Positions 1 through 11,255 of a stretch of 64,000 bases of DNA are shown one piece after another (within the stretch, counting starts at the first letter, position 1; the number at the start of each line of letters is the position of its first letter). A program made the translations under genes and the position numbers. The notes under the pieces were generated by a model that searched no databases, was not told where the DNA came from, and saw only the letters and a program-made list of their open reading frames with translations. Source of the stretch: Hysterangium stoloniferum (taxonomy: Eukaryota > Basidiomycota > Agaricomycetes > Hysterangiales > Hysterangiaceae); the NCBI GenBank assembly GCA_015178975.1, contig WHVD01000022.1:372001-436000 (forward strand), in the 5' to 3' direction.

Positions 1-387
1 TGTCACAAACCCTAGGAAGCACCATTTTCTCATATCATTGAAGTCCCTGAATCCACAGTCCAACCCCTGCCTTTGTCACACTCCCTCTCCTTGTGGATAT
101 CAACCACTTTGGCTAATATGTAGAGTAGAGGAATAACTTCAGAAGTTCATAGGAGTAATATTACATTGTGGGAAGAACCTCTGTTCTGTAATAGGTAAAG
201 TTTAGACTACTGGGTGCCTATGGGTCACACTTGGCAGGGGGAATTCCTTAGACTGTTTCTCTTTGGATTCCCTCCTGCTAGGTGAGTTAGGTAGTTGTCT
301 GTATGTATGTATTAGTTCTAATATATCTTCGGATTCCCTCCTGCTAGCCTAGTGTGAGTACCACAGGCTACAGGGGTTGCCCTTACA
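1..387 (+). repeat. 5' LTR (left-truncated) of EF-3/ATP2-carrying LTR element
   Basis: Repeats at 4993-5383 with about seven small differences over 390 bp (roughly 98% identity by eye). The copy ends in ...TTACA at 387. The window appears to start about 15 bp inside the LTR, because the right-hand copy seems to begin at 4978 with TGTCAGGGGA just after a purine-rich tract. The near identity implies a fairly recent insertion. Confidence 0.85.
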
Positions 388-2177
388 GTAGAAACAGTCT
401 CCCCAAATGGGCCAGATGGCTGCAGCTATTGCGTATGGATTACACTCAAGAGATGTAGGATTCCTCTGAAGATTTCCAGAGCTTAGCTAGCAACATCCCC
501 CCTGTATTTCTTATTCTTGATTGCTCTGAGGTCACAGAAGTTAGAGTCAAAACCACCGAAGATGTCCATGTGTGGCTCTCGTGTTGGAAACACTCACTCA
601 GATACTCAGACTTCAAGGGTTAAATACACGGCTTTTGGGATTTCTCGCATTATGTCTTCCTGTGAATAGTTTGGTTTGTTCGACACCCAGGGGGTGGTCA
701 CACGTCATTCATTATCTATTTACACAATTCTTCTACTCTTCGTCCTGGAGACTTTCTAGTGATCCCCAATACTCAGAAATTGATGGATACTCTACCAGGA
801 CCCTTATCATCAACCACTCTTCTGAATTCAGGACAGTTTGCGAGAGCCTTGAATCCCAGGGAGAGTATCTCCCCGGTGTGGAGAATACGCTTGTGCAGGT
901 TGTCGCTCTGAAATGCATAATTGCGGAGCTCCGAAAATTGGGATCCGAGATCAATACCACCCTGGCGACGTTACTTCTGCGTCTCGGGATTCCGCGCGCT
1001 GTCCCAGCTCCACCGCATGTCGCGCTGTCTGTATGCGCCGTCTCAAACGAAAAGCGCACGGCGCCGCCTCAAATCACGTTTCCAGACGACATTGCGGTTG
1101 GACAACCTCCCTCAGACCCCTAAGGACCCTGCGCACCAATAGTGCCCGTGTTCCCACACTCGTACACACCGTCACGTGACCACACAGATGTGTGCCTATC
1201 CTTCCCGCCATTTTTGTGCGTGCTGCCACCTCATCACTCATCGTAGAGCGATGCCACTATGGTACAGACTTCCCCACATCCCTACGAACCTCGTGCATCT
1301 GAAGCGCCCTCGTTCCCGTATGCGCTCGACGTCGCGCCGCCCGACGACTGACACGCGCCCTACCCCTATCCGCCGTTTTGTACGCATGCCCTCAAAACGC
1401 GCTACCTCACGACAACGTGTTAGGACATGCTTCCATGACCTCTTGGAGACGTTTCCATCTAGCCCAATCTATTGCAATGCATAGTAGACTTTGCCACGCA
1501 TGCATTGACTCTAGTTTTGAGTAATGATGTCGCTGGACTGATCTATCTGATGCTATTGATTTAGTTCTGGGCTTACTCGTGGGTCTTTTAGAGTGACTGG
1601 AGAGTAATTCTTAACAAATTTCTCCACCCCAACCACCATCTCCTCACACCTATATCCCCTCGTCACTCGTTGTCGTCTGCAGACTCAATCAAGAAGAACC
1701 GGGCCTCACCAACCTGTGTCTCACACAATATGGTTCTTCCTCCTTGCCATCCTCTTTCGAGTCCTCCCTATTTCCATAGCCACTTCACCCATCTCTCCCT
1801 TCATTTCCGCCACTACCACCCCGATACCTGTAGCTGCCATTTAAATAGCGTCAATGTAAACATCGAGCCGCGTCTCAATTTTGTTAGCTATGATCAAGAC
1901 CAACACTCCTCGCGTGTTTCATCTTGGAATAGCTTGGAGACCACCCAGAAGCAATGCGGTTCTCGCAATGACAACTCTTCTTTGGGAAGCTTTGTTACCG
2001 AACATAGTGAGGACAATTCTATGCTACCATCCCCTGTTTTCCACCACCTGCCATGCCCTATTTAACCCGTACCCCATTGCTTCAGCACAAGCTGTGTATG
2101 ATCCCTTCAGCGGAACCCAGCGTTGATGAATACGACTCTTTTTCCCATCACAGCTGCCCCGGCTCCAGCAAAGTCAG
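388..2177. other. Unrecognised 5' interior of the LTR element
   Basis: No family is recognisable. Open frames exist at 572-1123 (183 codons) and 1670-2065, but neither shows a domain. 900-1450 is clearly more G+C- and CpG-rich than the rest of the element, which suggests it is another piece of captured host sequence or a separately acquired block. Confidence 0.4.
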
Positions 2178-2805
2178 CCTTATCAGCGAGGAGGAATAAT
2201 AAAGATGAAGTTGGCTCTCATTAGGGTGATGCTGTTCAAGGCCGACATCCTCTTGCTCGATGAGCCCACTAACCATCTTGATGTTGTCAATGTAGCGTGG
2301 CTCAAAAGCTATTTGACCGGTCTCAAGAACTGCACCTTGATCATTGTATCACAGGACTCTGGTTTCTTGAACAACACTATCACTGACGTTCTCCACCTCA
2401 ACCGTTTCAAGGTCAGATGGTACTGCGGTAACCTCAAGGCCTTCGTTAAGGCTGTTCCTGAAGCTAAGTCATACTACACGCTTGAGGCTGCTGAAAACTA
2501 CAAGTTTAAGCTCCCCGACCCACCGCTCCTTGAGGGTGTCAAGACCAGGGAAAAAAGTCCACTCAAGATGTGCAAGGTCGGCTTCCAATACCTACCCTTT
2601 ACAACCTGTCCAGCAACTCTACGATATTACGCTTCAAGTCTCACTCTCATCATGTGTTGCCGTCCTCGGCCCAACAGATCTGGCAAGTCAACTCTTGTCA
2701 AGCTGCTCATTGGTGACATGGAGGCAAATAAGGGTGGTGAGATCTGGAAATACCCTAACTTGGTCATCAGTTACATCACTCAACATGCCTTCCACCACTA
2801 TTGCC
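2178..2805 (+). pseudogene. Captured fragment of translation elongation factor 3 (EF-3)
   Basis: EF-3 is the fungal ribosome-associated ABC ATPase needed in every elongation cycle. This stretch reads MKLAL.R.ML..ADILLLDEPTNHLD (Walker B of ABC1), then VVNVAWL, then VSQDSGFL with the switch histidine replaced by Q. The EF-3-specific linker follows (GNL..FV, SYY, LEGVKT), then a shifted Walker A of ABC2 (SGKSTL), ending at about ITQHAF. The family protein is over 1000 residues; only about 210 are present, with frameshifts. No intron interrupts the fragment, which favours a cDNA origin. It lies inside the LTR element, in sense, directly before the ATP2 fragment. It is not functional. Confidence 0.85.
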
Positions 2806-2903
2806 GCTGTTGTCGGATTTTCATTCGCATCCCACCACGTCGACATTTCCACTACGTCCACTCGTCCTTGGCGAGGTACTCCCCATCTCGCAAAAATGGA
2901 CTG

Positions 2904-3356
2904 TTGCCGAGCATATCAATAATGTCACCAAGACTCATGGTGGTTTCTTCATCCTCTGTGGTATAGGTGAATAGACCTGTGAAGGTAAAGATTTGTACCA
3001 TGAAATGATTGAAACCAGTGTCATCAACTTTTGAGGGTGATTTGAAGGTAGCACTTGTCTTTGGTCAGATGAATGTGGGTGCTCATGCTTGTGTCACCCT
3101 AACCGGTTTGACAATCCATGAATGCTTCGGTGATGAGGAAGGCCAGGGTGTCCTTTGTTTATTGACAACATTTTCTGTTTTATGCAAGCTGGTTCAGAAG
3201 TGTTTGCTCCTCTCAGTCATATCCCTTCCACTGTCAATTACCAACCCACTCTTTCAACAGATATGGGTGGCATGCAAGAGTGTATAACTACCACCAAGAA
3301 GGAGTCTATCACCTCGTCTATGTACCTGCCAATAGATTTACTATCAGATGCGCAAC
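2904..3356 (+). pseudogene. ATP2: Captured fragment of mitochondrial ATP synthase beta subunit
   Basis: The F1 beta subunit is the catalytic subunit of mitochondrial ATP synthase. In shifting frames the sequence reads INN.TK.HGG, then ERTREGNDLYHEM-like, then an equivalent of YGQMNEPPGARARV, then LTGLTI.E.F.DEEGQ, FIDNIF.F.QAGSEV, a GRIPSAVGYQPTL-like stretch, TDMG..QE.ITTTKK, and fades near YVPADDL. These are consecutive blocks of the beta nucleotide-binding domain, about 140 residues out of 480-550. Several stops and frame changes make it a pseudogene. It lacks introns and begins about 100 bp after the EF-3 piece, so two unrelated host transcripts are joined in one retroelement. Confidence 0.85.
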
Positions 3357-4977
3357 CGGATTTCCCTCTCACTAGCCCCTTTATGAGACAGTTGGTTATG
3401 CCCCTTAACTCATTGAATCTGTTCTGGTTTCAAGAAGAGCGGAACTCTCAGATTGAGAAGGAATTAGATAGGGACATGAAACCCCAATATATAAGAAAGT
3501 TTAGGATTGAGTTCAAGACTGAACAGGATATTACATTTGCTTGGAATTTGACGGCATTGTTCCCTAAAGTGGTGTGGCCATCTCTTGGCTTCCTTCTTAT
3601 CATTCATGTGATAATACTCCTATCCCTCCTGAGATGCTTCTAGTTAAGGAAGTTTTCAATGGTAATGGTGATATAGATTATGGACATGGGACCAGTAGAG
3701 TGTAACCGAGACGGAAATTAACATATTCCAGATCTGGCTTAGAATTCCTGGTTACAATTACTAGTCCCACCTCATATCTATATATAATTGGGCACTGAAG
3801 ATGATTCAACACATCTCCAGTGGCCTCATCAATCAGACATCTGAAAATCATCCACATTATGCTTGATACTGCCTCATCATCAAAAGTATCAATTAACTCC
3901 TATGCCAAATCACCTCCCTCCCACATCGAACTCCAACCACAGAAGTCTTGTTTCTCCTTATCATCAGAAACCACTCCCACTCCTAATACAACTGTCCACT
4001 CCTCTAAGGAGCATATGCGTTACCTTCATCAACAAGGTGTTCGACTCCCATATGCTCATGGTGATCCTGCCTTCCTTCGCCCATATGATGATGACTCTGA
4101 AAAGCTTCACTACCAATTCGATCAGGTGGTTCTACGTACTGATCCCTCACCAACACTGGGAACCCATTATGTGGCAATGTTCACTCCAGTAGGAGATCAT
4201 AGAGGACCCCCAGTAAGGCAATTCCCAGTTCCAGAAGGGAGTCAAGTAGCACATCGTCATGGCCGTTATCGTTTCACATTCCTTGTGTGGTTGAGGACGG
4301 TCTTCTTCCCATGCATATGATAGTGTCAATATCACTGTAGTTGGGTGGGTGCAAGGGACAGTTGGAATTGATATTGGATTGCATTCCAATAGTTCTACAG
4401 TGATAACATGTTGAGATTTCCAATTGGAGTATACTGTTTGAGGACGATTTGTAGTCAGATGATTCTGAGGATAATTTTGGACTCAAACATTTCAATCTTT
4501 GTTGTGATTTACGTCTTGTTCGTAGCCACTACTTCTTTAATGACTTGATGTCCTTCTTGAACTTCTCTATGACACATTATTACCACATTCATTTTGTCGT
4601 CAAAGAACCCTTACACCTTTCACATGGTCTTCTTATATTACATATCATCTCCTTTTGGATATAAGGATTGACCCAATTGTCACAAGGGTATGGGTGGAGC
4701 AGTGATCTGATGCATTGGTGACATTGTAACCTAAACATCTTCATTAGGGTTGCTCCGAGGTGGAGCCATAAGCATGTTCAAATCACTCAGACCACATACT
4801 TGTTGGAACATGATTAAGAGGCAGTTGTCGCTTTCCACTGTTGTGCAGATTGGATCTAGTCCATTTAATGAATGTGATTGTGGAGAGACACTGGTATTAT
4901 GGATACATGAGTGGGTAATGTTAGGATTAGTGACACTTTTTGGTGCGTCGGGACGCCACCCCTTGAGGAGGGGGTGA
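3357..4977. other. Unrecognised 3' interior of the LTR element
   Basis: Open frames at 3155-3643 (the part after the ATP2 homology) and 3820-4320 are readable but match no family I can name. A stretch near 3440-3500 (residues QIEKELDRD) faintly resembles the N-terminal helix of a G-protein alpha subunit, but no GxGESGKS loop follows, so this was not called. The last 15 bp form the purine tract before the 3' LTR. Confidence 0.4.
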
Positions 4978-5383
4978 TGTCAGGGGACTCTCTGTCACAA
5001 ACCCTAGGAAGCACCATTTTCTCATATCATTGAAGTCCCTGAATCCACAGTCCAACCCTGCCTTTGTCACACTCCCTCTCCTTGTGGACATCAACCACTT
5101 TGGCTAATATGTAGAGTAGAGGACTAACTTCAGAAGTTCATAGGAGTAATATTCCATTGTGGGAAGAACCTCTGTTCTGTAATAGGTAAAGTTATTTTTA
5201 GACTACTGGGTGCCTATGGGTCACACTTGGCAGGGGGAATTCCTTAGACTGTTTCTCTTTGGATTCCCTCCTGCTAGGTGAGTTAGGTAGTTGTCTGTCT
5301 GTATGTATTAGTTCTAATATATCTTCGGATTCCCTCCTGCTAGCCTAGTGTGAGTACCACAGGCTACAGGGGTTGCCCTTATA
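4978..5383 (+). repeat. 3' LTR of EF-3/ATP2-carrying element
   Basis: Second copy of the terminal repeat, starting TGTCAGGGGA after a purine tract and ending ...CCCTTATA where the left copy has CCCTTACA. Differences from the left copy are a few substitutions and a 4-5 bp indel near 5193. Confidence 0.8.
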
Positions 5384-5985
5384 AACAGCCCCCACACAAG
5401 CCCCTGGTTTGACCTGCAGAGTCCAGTGAACAAAAATCAGTCAGGCATGGACATGTCAATCCACAAAGAGGCAGTGGGAAGACGGCATTTTGAATATGAA
5501 TGGAAACAGGCCAGGAGTTGCGAGGAAGTCATGATGATGGTAGGTGGTGAGACGACGCGAGTTGTCTTTCAAGAAAATGATATTCACTCGAGTCACCCAG
5601 TATAGGCTGTGAGATGAAAGAATGAGCAAGTGAATGAAAACCAGTCGGGCATGGATGTACCACTCAAAGACCTAATGATAGCAACATATTCTGGGTTGAG
5701 CAGTAACTTGGTGGGATAATCCTGATCTCCGAAAGGATGCCAACATGTATGAAGAAATCCAGCTGGTTATAGGGTCATACTTTTCCTCGTCACGGAAGAT
5801 CTGTGAGGATATCCAAGTCGTCTAGTGAAAATGAACTTTATTTGATGCTGTGACCAAACAAACACAGCGCGAGTGACGTGAATATGTCTTACAAAGCATG
5901 TGGGTGCTGTCGCCTGTTATCACCTAATGTAACATTCCCACATCGGAGTGGGTTTTTAAGCTCACCCCTCGACACTACATACGCT
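5384..5985. other. Unrecognised spacer
   Basis: No coding signal. A short phrase is present twice in diverged form (CAGTCAGGCATGGACATG near 5440 and CAGTCGGGCATGGATGTA near 5643). Near 5929 the text TGTAACATTCCCACATCGG resembles the start of copia LTRs, so part of a decayed copia LTR may lie next to the pol relic on the right. Confidence 0.3.
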
Positions 5986-7640
5986 ATTGTTCCTTGATTG
6001 TCTTTGAAAATAGCCATCGATAGTTTTTCTGGATGACCAAGATACAGGTCCTAATCCAAGAAAGATTCCATATCCTCCCATTGATCACCTACCATCAGTA
6101 TCCCCTGCGAAGTCGGCATCTGAATATCCATGTAAGCATAAATTTGTTCCTCTTAAATGTAATTTGTGCTCTCTAGATGTAAACAGATATTGGAGAATTT
6201 GTTTGGCAATATTCCACTGGGTAAGAGCAGGATTAGATGAATACTGACATAGTTTATTGTCCGAATAAGCGATATCAGGACGCGATACGACAGCTGGGAA
6301 CATGAGATTCCCAATAAGCTCTCGATAGGGCAGTTCGGTTATTTCTTCTTTTTCATTACTACTTTCTGGCCACACAATTGAACTAAAATCAATTCCAAGT
6401 GGGATGGGAGATCGATCACATTTGGTTCGAATTCAGTATGTTGAATTTTCTCATGATATTTCAATATAATCCTTTTGGGAGATATAAACCAATTTAAATT
6501 TTCCATCATACCGGATACTTGTGCCCAAAATCCAATAAGCTTCTCTTTCATTTGAAATTCCACATCGATCATTGAATGCCTTTTCCAGCTCTAAAAGTCA
6601 AATTTCATCTCCTACAGCTGTGGCATTGTTGACCCAGAAACTCACTATAGCCCAAGTTCCATCTTCCCAAGTCTTGAAAAATACTGCACTGTTGTAATCC
6701 GAACATATCCATGCAAAGTTCTTTAACCATAAATTTGTATAAAGTTCTTCGCCATTCATTTCCACCTTGTTTGGTCCCATCCAACACTTTTAATAATGGC
6801 AAGGCAAGATGTTCTTTTCCCAGTTCTTCAAACCTTTCTGGCTGCTGTACACACACACTTTCTTTCATCATTCCATGTAAGTACACCGATTTAACATCAA
6901 ATTGGTGAATGGTTAAATTTGTAGATCCACCTACATCAGGAAAGTGGGAAGATCAGTAAGTCTCCCATCTATATTGTCTAGAGCCATCTAGGAGAGTTAG
7001 CTAGCTCAGCTAGACATGACTAGACACATTACTTTTGCAGATCCCTATTTACTAGTTGGTATAAAAGCTTACTATAGATCTACATATGGAGTCTACATAA
7101 TGGGTGTAGACATTCCTGAATCCCTGATGTAGAGCTGGTAAATTTTGAGGGGACTCCCATTTCATAACTGGTGCATATGTTTCATTAAAATGTAGTCCTG
7201 GTATTTGACTGAATCTCTTAACAATGATGGATACTTTTCTTTTGACTAATTGGTGATTTTTGTAGGATCCTCAACAAATGGTGCATCTTTAATATACATC
7301 TACCAGGTGGTGGCTCTTTGGGTGGACCAAATACTTGATGTTCTATCATATTTCTCCACTCTGCTTCTCTTGCTTCCTCCCAGGCTCTTCCCATTTCATC
7401 AGGGATTTACAAAGCCTCTTTAATAGTTGGATTGTTATTCATCACCAAGAAGATAACTGGATCATCTGGGCTGTCTTCATTAGTTTCTTCAATTGTTTCA
7501 ATTGTGCTACTTATTCCTTCTCTTATTTTTCCAGATCTTGTCATACCCCACAGGTACTGTACATATGTCATGAATTGATTATTCTTCAATAAAGTTGAAT
7601 AATATTCTATTGATTGAACTCGAAGCCTCATTCGACGAAG
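5986..7640 (-). pseudogene. Ty1/copia pol relic (RT to RNase H)
   Basis: Read on the minus strand from right to left. Near 7190-7215 a Q.PGLHFNETYAPVM-like block appears, the copia RT entry. At 6605-6886 comes AYLHG-like, then KEHL, LDGTKQGG.EW, then SAVFF and the equivalent of HVDDATAVG. At 6085-6375 the C-terminal block reads PYRELIGNLM, RPDIAY, WN..K.ILQYL and SDADFAGD, followed by VSWSSRKT near 6030. Many frameshifts and stops break it. Gag and integrase are missing here. A copia integrase relic at 60049-60925 may be of the same family. Confidence 0.85.
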
Positions 7641-7739
7641 TATATATTTTCCCTGTCAATGAAGTAAGAGGCTATTACCAGTTGTGAGAACTCATGGAAG
7701 TATTGTTGAAGAAGTTACGACAAGTTAGATTATTAATAT

Positions 7740-8588
7740 GACTAATTTACAGATATTTTGACTGACTTCCCTTCCCTCATTCCTTTCATGGCCCTTTTAT
7801 ACTTTTCTTCATATCATTATGACTATATTATGATCTAATAATGAAATCATTTGTGATGTCAAAATGAGACATGTCAAAAGAGATTTGATGTTGTCGAAAA
7901 TTACCTTTGAATATTTGTAACAATGTTGTGACTTGTGATGGTTGTGACAGTATCCTCCCCTTGTGACCGAGCCCACAAGATCAGAGTTTAAAAAGTTTTT
8001 ATCATCTATTTTCGTCGCTTTCTTGAGTTCCCTATGAATTGTTCTTGCAGAGATAGACTCCCCATTCATATCTTGTAGGACTTTAGAGGCCTGAGTGGCA
8101 TGGTCAATCTTCTGGAAAGTGATTTGTTGGATGATGTAATGGGTATCAGAGGGGGAAAGTTTGTGTGGACAACCTCTAGCTGCTTTGGAGAGGGAGGAAG
8201 AATGTTTAGAGTGAATTCTGGATGTAGTAGAGACAGAACGACCAGTGGTAGCAGCTACTTCATGTGCAGACTTGCCCTTGTCAAGTAGAGTAAGAACACA
8301 ATCAAGTTGAGCAGGAGTGAGAGCTCTCATGATGTAAACTGATGGGTTGTTGGGATGCTATCACTTGGAGAAGTGAACAGGTCAGATGATTTTATTTGCA
8401 TTTATTTGTGGATAATCAATAAGGTTATGTGCTAATCATGTGACAGGGACAAAACTGTTCTAATGAGATTGCATTATTATTTGATTCATAGTTTGATGAC
8501 AAATAATGCTTATGTCATAGAATTCTTAGGGTATACATATAGCCAACATATATGACTACCTAAATTAAAAATTTCAGATCAATTGGTT
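7740..8588 (-). pseudogene. Tc1/mariner transposase, N-terminal half with 5' end
   Basis: The minus-strand ORF 8330 to 7809 starts MRALTPAQLDCVLTLLDKGK, a helix-turn-helix of the Tc1 type, followed by TGRSVSTTSRI, KLSPSD and GESISARTIHRELKKA. It is collinear with the better-preserved copy at 54811 (MKALTPPQ..., LNKGKSA..., KLSPSD, GESIS..T.HRALKKAG). After about residue 110 homology stops, so the DDE catalytic domain is absent. Upstream, 8446-8588 is the inner part of the terminal inverted repeat (GGGACAAAACTGTTC...). At 8588 it joins head to head with a plus-strand fragment of a related copy. Confidence 0.8.
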
Positions 8589-8887
8589 GAGTATGCCTAA
8601 AAGGATTGCAGCTGTTTTGGATGCCAAGGGGGTTACACCAAGTACTAGATTATATGATTTGTATTGGATTATATACCAGGGACAAAACTGTTCCAATGAG
8701 ATTCCATTAGTATTTGATTTATAGTTTGATGACAAATAATGCTTATGTCATAGAATTCTTAGGGTATATAGCCAACATATACTACTACCTAAATTAAAAA
8801 TTTTAGGTCAATTGGTCAAGTACTCATTGAGTTATTCAACATTCTTTGACATATAAAAAATCATTGGAACAGTTTTGTCCCCCACTG
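8589..8887 (+). mobile_element. Tc1/mariner 3' end: transposase C-terminus and terminal inverted repeat
   Basis: 8589-8650 reads SMPKRIAAVLDAKG on the plus strand, equal to the last residues of the transposase relic at 54811-55825. It is followed by a terminal repeat from GGGACAAAACTG (about 8674) to ...GTCCCCCACTG at 8887, next to a TA. The left partner is an inverted N-terminal fragment, so the locus is a head-to-head chimera of two truncated copies, or one copy with an internal inversion. Confidence 0.7.
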
Positions 8888-8889
8888 TA

Positions 8890-9383
8890 CTTGTAGCTCT
8901 TGGACTATTTCCTTTTCTCATAATTCTGCTCTCAGTTAATCACAGCTTCTGATTGTATCGTAACCCTCCAGTTTCTAATCAAGTTTATTGCCACTAGTTG
9001 GACATTCCACTCTGACCTTAGTTAGTATTTTGAGACACTGATAATTAGTATTAAGTCCTACTGTAATGTAGCTACAAGTCAATCAGAATATTGACTCAGA
9101 ACACTTGTATACCTCTCTCATAGTCCCACTCTAAGTATCCTGCTCCCGCCTTTGCTTGCACTTGCTCACTCTTGGTCTCCGACCCTACAACCCCCAACTA
9201 TCCTTCAGTTTCTGATCAGTGACTTACCGAGAGGATTATTCAATAGGACTTAGTTTTCTGCCCACCCAAAATTTAAGGACACCTGACAGTAACTTGTGAG
9301 GGTGCAGCACATAAGCTGAAGCCAAGTCCTTCTGTTCGGTCCCTGTTGGTCTACTGACTTCAGTCAGTTTTCTGTTCTTAACA
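8890..9383 (+). repeat. Partial LTR, family B, split by the Tc1 insertion
   Basis: Matches the right two thirds of the complete family-B LTR at 22309-23051 (CTTGTAGC...GTTCTTAACA). The left part is missing, and the junction falls at the TA next to the Tc1 terminal repeat; the complete copy has ATATATACTTGTAGC there, so the Tc1 element evidently inserted into this LTR. The LTR itself lies inside the reverse-strand ORF region of a Ty3 element remnant (9384-9582). Confidence 0.75.
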
Positions 9384-9582
9384 GTGGTTGGTTTTGGTCC
9401 CATTCTGTGGTTATGGAGGTATGAAAGAAGAAGAAATTTTATTATTTTCAATTTTTTATATAGGCTCCTTGTGTTTGAACCTTACCTTTCAGATCACCTG
9501 ATGTCTTGACACATATGTGTAACTGGCAAACTCTAACAAGTTCTAGGGCCTCTATGGGATTTCAGCCTTAAAGGGAGGGTAC
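9384..9582 (-). pseudogene. Remnant of the antisense ORF start region of a fourth Ty3 copy (E4)
   Basis: On the minus strand this reads polypurine complement, then GCCTATATAA, then a CTTCTTCTTTC block, then ATGGGACCAAAACCAAC (M-G-P-K-P-T). It is the same order as 31771-31996 and 41941-42166, where a spliced Zn2Cys6 gene begins. The coding part is cut off after about eight codons by the family-B LTR. The plus-strand polypurine tract AAAGGGAGGGTAC (9570-9582) abuts the LTR at 9583. Confidence 0.7.
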
Positions 9583-9996
9583 TGTTAGGACTGGGAAACC
9601 TGCCAGGACCTGGAACTCATCCTATAAGTATTTAACTCTCTATATCATATGAACTAGCCACTGGACTCCTTGTTCCCAATCTGTTTGACACTTGGTGTAT
9701 TGTCTTATTGTATGCCTGATATGCCTTTTTGCATCTCTGGATATGTAGTACAATAATCTACTAGTCTATATAGTCTAGCTACTACCTATACTTACAATCC
9801 AATCAGAAACCAACTTAGCTTCAACTTAGTATCTGCCTCAGCATATTCTTGGAACCCACGGGTTTCCTGTCTGCTCTTGTCTGAAGTTGGACAATGTGAT
9901 CTTGTGAGGCTACAGCACATGAACTGAAGCCAAGTCCTTCCCCAGAACATCTGTGGGTTTCCCCCAGAGACTCCTCCATGAGCCCCATGCTTAACA
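9583..9996 (+). repeat. 3' LTR of Ty3 copy E4 (short diverged relative of family A)
   Basis: Starts TGTTAGGACTGGGAAACC directly after the polypurine tract and ends ATGCTTAACA. The start and the last 100 bp (CTGAAGCCAAGTCC, then GGGTTTC..CAGAGA) align with the sense orientation of the E1-E3 LTRs, but the middle is shorter (414 bp against about 800). E4 therefore ran in the opposite direction to E1-E3. Confidence 0.65.
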
Positions 9997-10062
9997 GGCC
10001 CCCCGATTAGTTCATTTCCAATCATTGGACCCCCAACTTATGTTGAAACAGTTGAATAACAC

Positions 10063-10146
10063 TGTGAGTGTGATTGGAAAGTAAACACTAAGTATATTCA
10101 ACTGTAAAGACATACTTGTGAGTGTGATTGGAAAGTAAACACTAAG
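10063..10146. repeat. Direct repeat, 30-bp unit twice
   Basis: TGTGAGTGTGATTGGAAAGT plus ten following bases occurs at 10063-10092 and again at 10117-10146, a 54-bp period. No gene is near; the flanks (9997-10560) hold no other recognisable feature apart from one more copy of the LTR U5 motif (CTGAAGCCAAG) near 10393. Confidence 0.6.
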
Positions 10147-10687
10147 GAGACTTTCCCACACCCACAGTGGACTATACCACTAGGTGCTTATCTAAGCACC
10201 TATACAGGAGGTACCAACCTAAGGTAACTCACTCAATACTGCACCTACAGTGCTGGGAAAAATACTACAAATATCAGAAAAATATGGAGATCATAATAGA
10301 CTATGTTAGAGCTGTAGTATCATACTCTAACAACTTAGAGCCTCCTTTCCCCTTTTTAGCTTAGATCTTAACAATGAGGGCACAACACATGAGTTGAAGC
10401 CAAGCTCCACCTATTTTATATGTAGAGTTGGACCTCCCAACTAGTATGATCTCTAATGTTAGCCCCCCAACTTAGAGCCTCCTTTTTACCCTTTTGCTTA
10501 GATCTTAACAGTCAGTGATGGAATACATCCATGGGATTTTGACTCTTGCTTCACAACTTTGAGTAATTAGAGTCAAGTTATATGTGGAGGATGTCCTGGA
10601 TGTCCTCATTTACTATTTATGTATGTAGCTCCAGAATTTAGTGTGGTTGCAACTGCTCTTATGCAGTGAGCAGGATCACTTACCATT

Positions 10688-10843
10688 GAGGGTATTTCTG
10701 CAGCATTGGTGGAAGAAGAAAGTCATCTGAAGGGCCAGAAGGATGCTGAGATTCAGGTTGCCCTGAAAGCAAAACCAGACTCACAAAGTGTGAAACAGCC
10801 AATAAATTGCTATAGATGTAACAACAAAGGTCACATCATGGTA
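10688..10843 (+). pseudogene. Copia-type gag fragment with partial zinc knuckle
   Basis: One frame reads EGISAALVEEE, then INCYRCNNKGHI, the start of a CCHC knuckle (C-x2-C-x4-H) typical of copia gag; the last cysteine is missing. About 50 residues survive. It is on the opposite strand to the copia pol relics at 5986-7640 and 60049-60925. Confidence 0.6.
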
Positions 10844-10965
10844 ATGGTACTGGGTGGCTACTGGTGATCATGATGGTGGTGGCTAGTGGTGGCAGCAGCA
10901 GCTAGTGTGATAGAAGGGGCTGGTTATCTGCTCTGCAATACATATATTTACTAGCTTACTGTACA

Positions 10966-11250
10966 CTGTAAATCATAGTAACTTGCATTGTATCTTGAAT
11001 ATTTGCAAGTTGTATTGAATTGCTGAATAATTTTAAATTATAGTGATTCCCATTGAATTGTCCTAAATAACTGTGAATTGCAGTGAATTGGATTGTATCA
11101 TGAATATTTGCAAATTTTATGGGAGCAAACTCCATAAATGTAAATTGCAGCAATTCATACTGAATCATTCCAAACAATTGCAAATCAGTGAATTGCATTG
11201 TATCCTCTTGAATATCTGTGAGTTGTATCAGATATTGGGGACTCATTGAC
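10966..11250. repeat. Degenerate A+T-rich repeats
   Basis: Phrases such as AATTGCATTGTATC and TTGAATATTTGCAA recur irregularly at about 50-120 bp. The long minus-strand frame across it (10956-11255) is low-complexity and reflects the repeats, not a protein. Confidence 0.5.
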
Positions 11251-11255
11251 AGCAA

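Larger units (their letters stand above)
1..5383 (+). mobile_element. LTR retrotransposon with captured host-gene fragments, no visible gag-pol
   Basis: Two near-identical LTRs (1-387 and 4978-5383) flank a 4.6-kb interior. No protease, RT, RNase H or integrase motif can be found on either strand. A purine-rich tract (GAGGAGGGGG, about 4965-4974) sits just before the right LTR, as expected for a plus-strand primer, so the element reads left to right. The interior carries an EF-3 fragment followed by an ATP synthase beta fragment, both in the sense direction. This fits a non-autonomous (LARD-like) element that took up host cDNA by template switching. The target-site duplication cannot be checked because the left flank lies outside the window. 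Confidence 0.75.

Noticed and set aside
3425..3520. Possible captured G-protein alpha fragment
   Set aside because: Only a short charged stretch resembles the N-terminal helix; the GxGESGKS loop that should follow directly is not found in any frame.
5929..5960. Start of a copia LTR (TGTAACATTCCCACATCGG)
   Set aside because: No second copy was found in the window to define an LTR, so it is mentioned only in the spacer entry.
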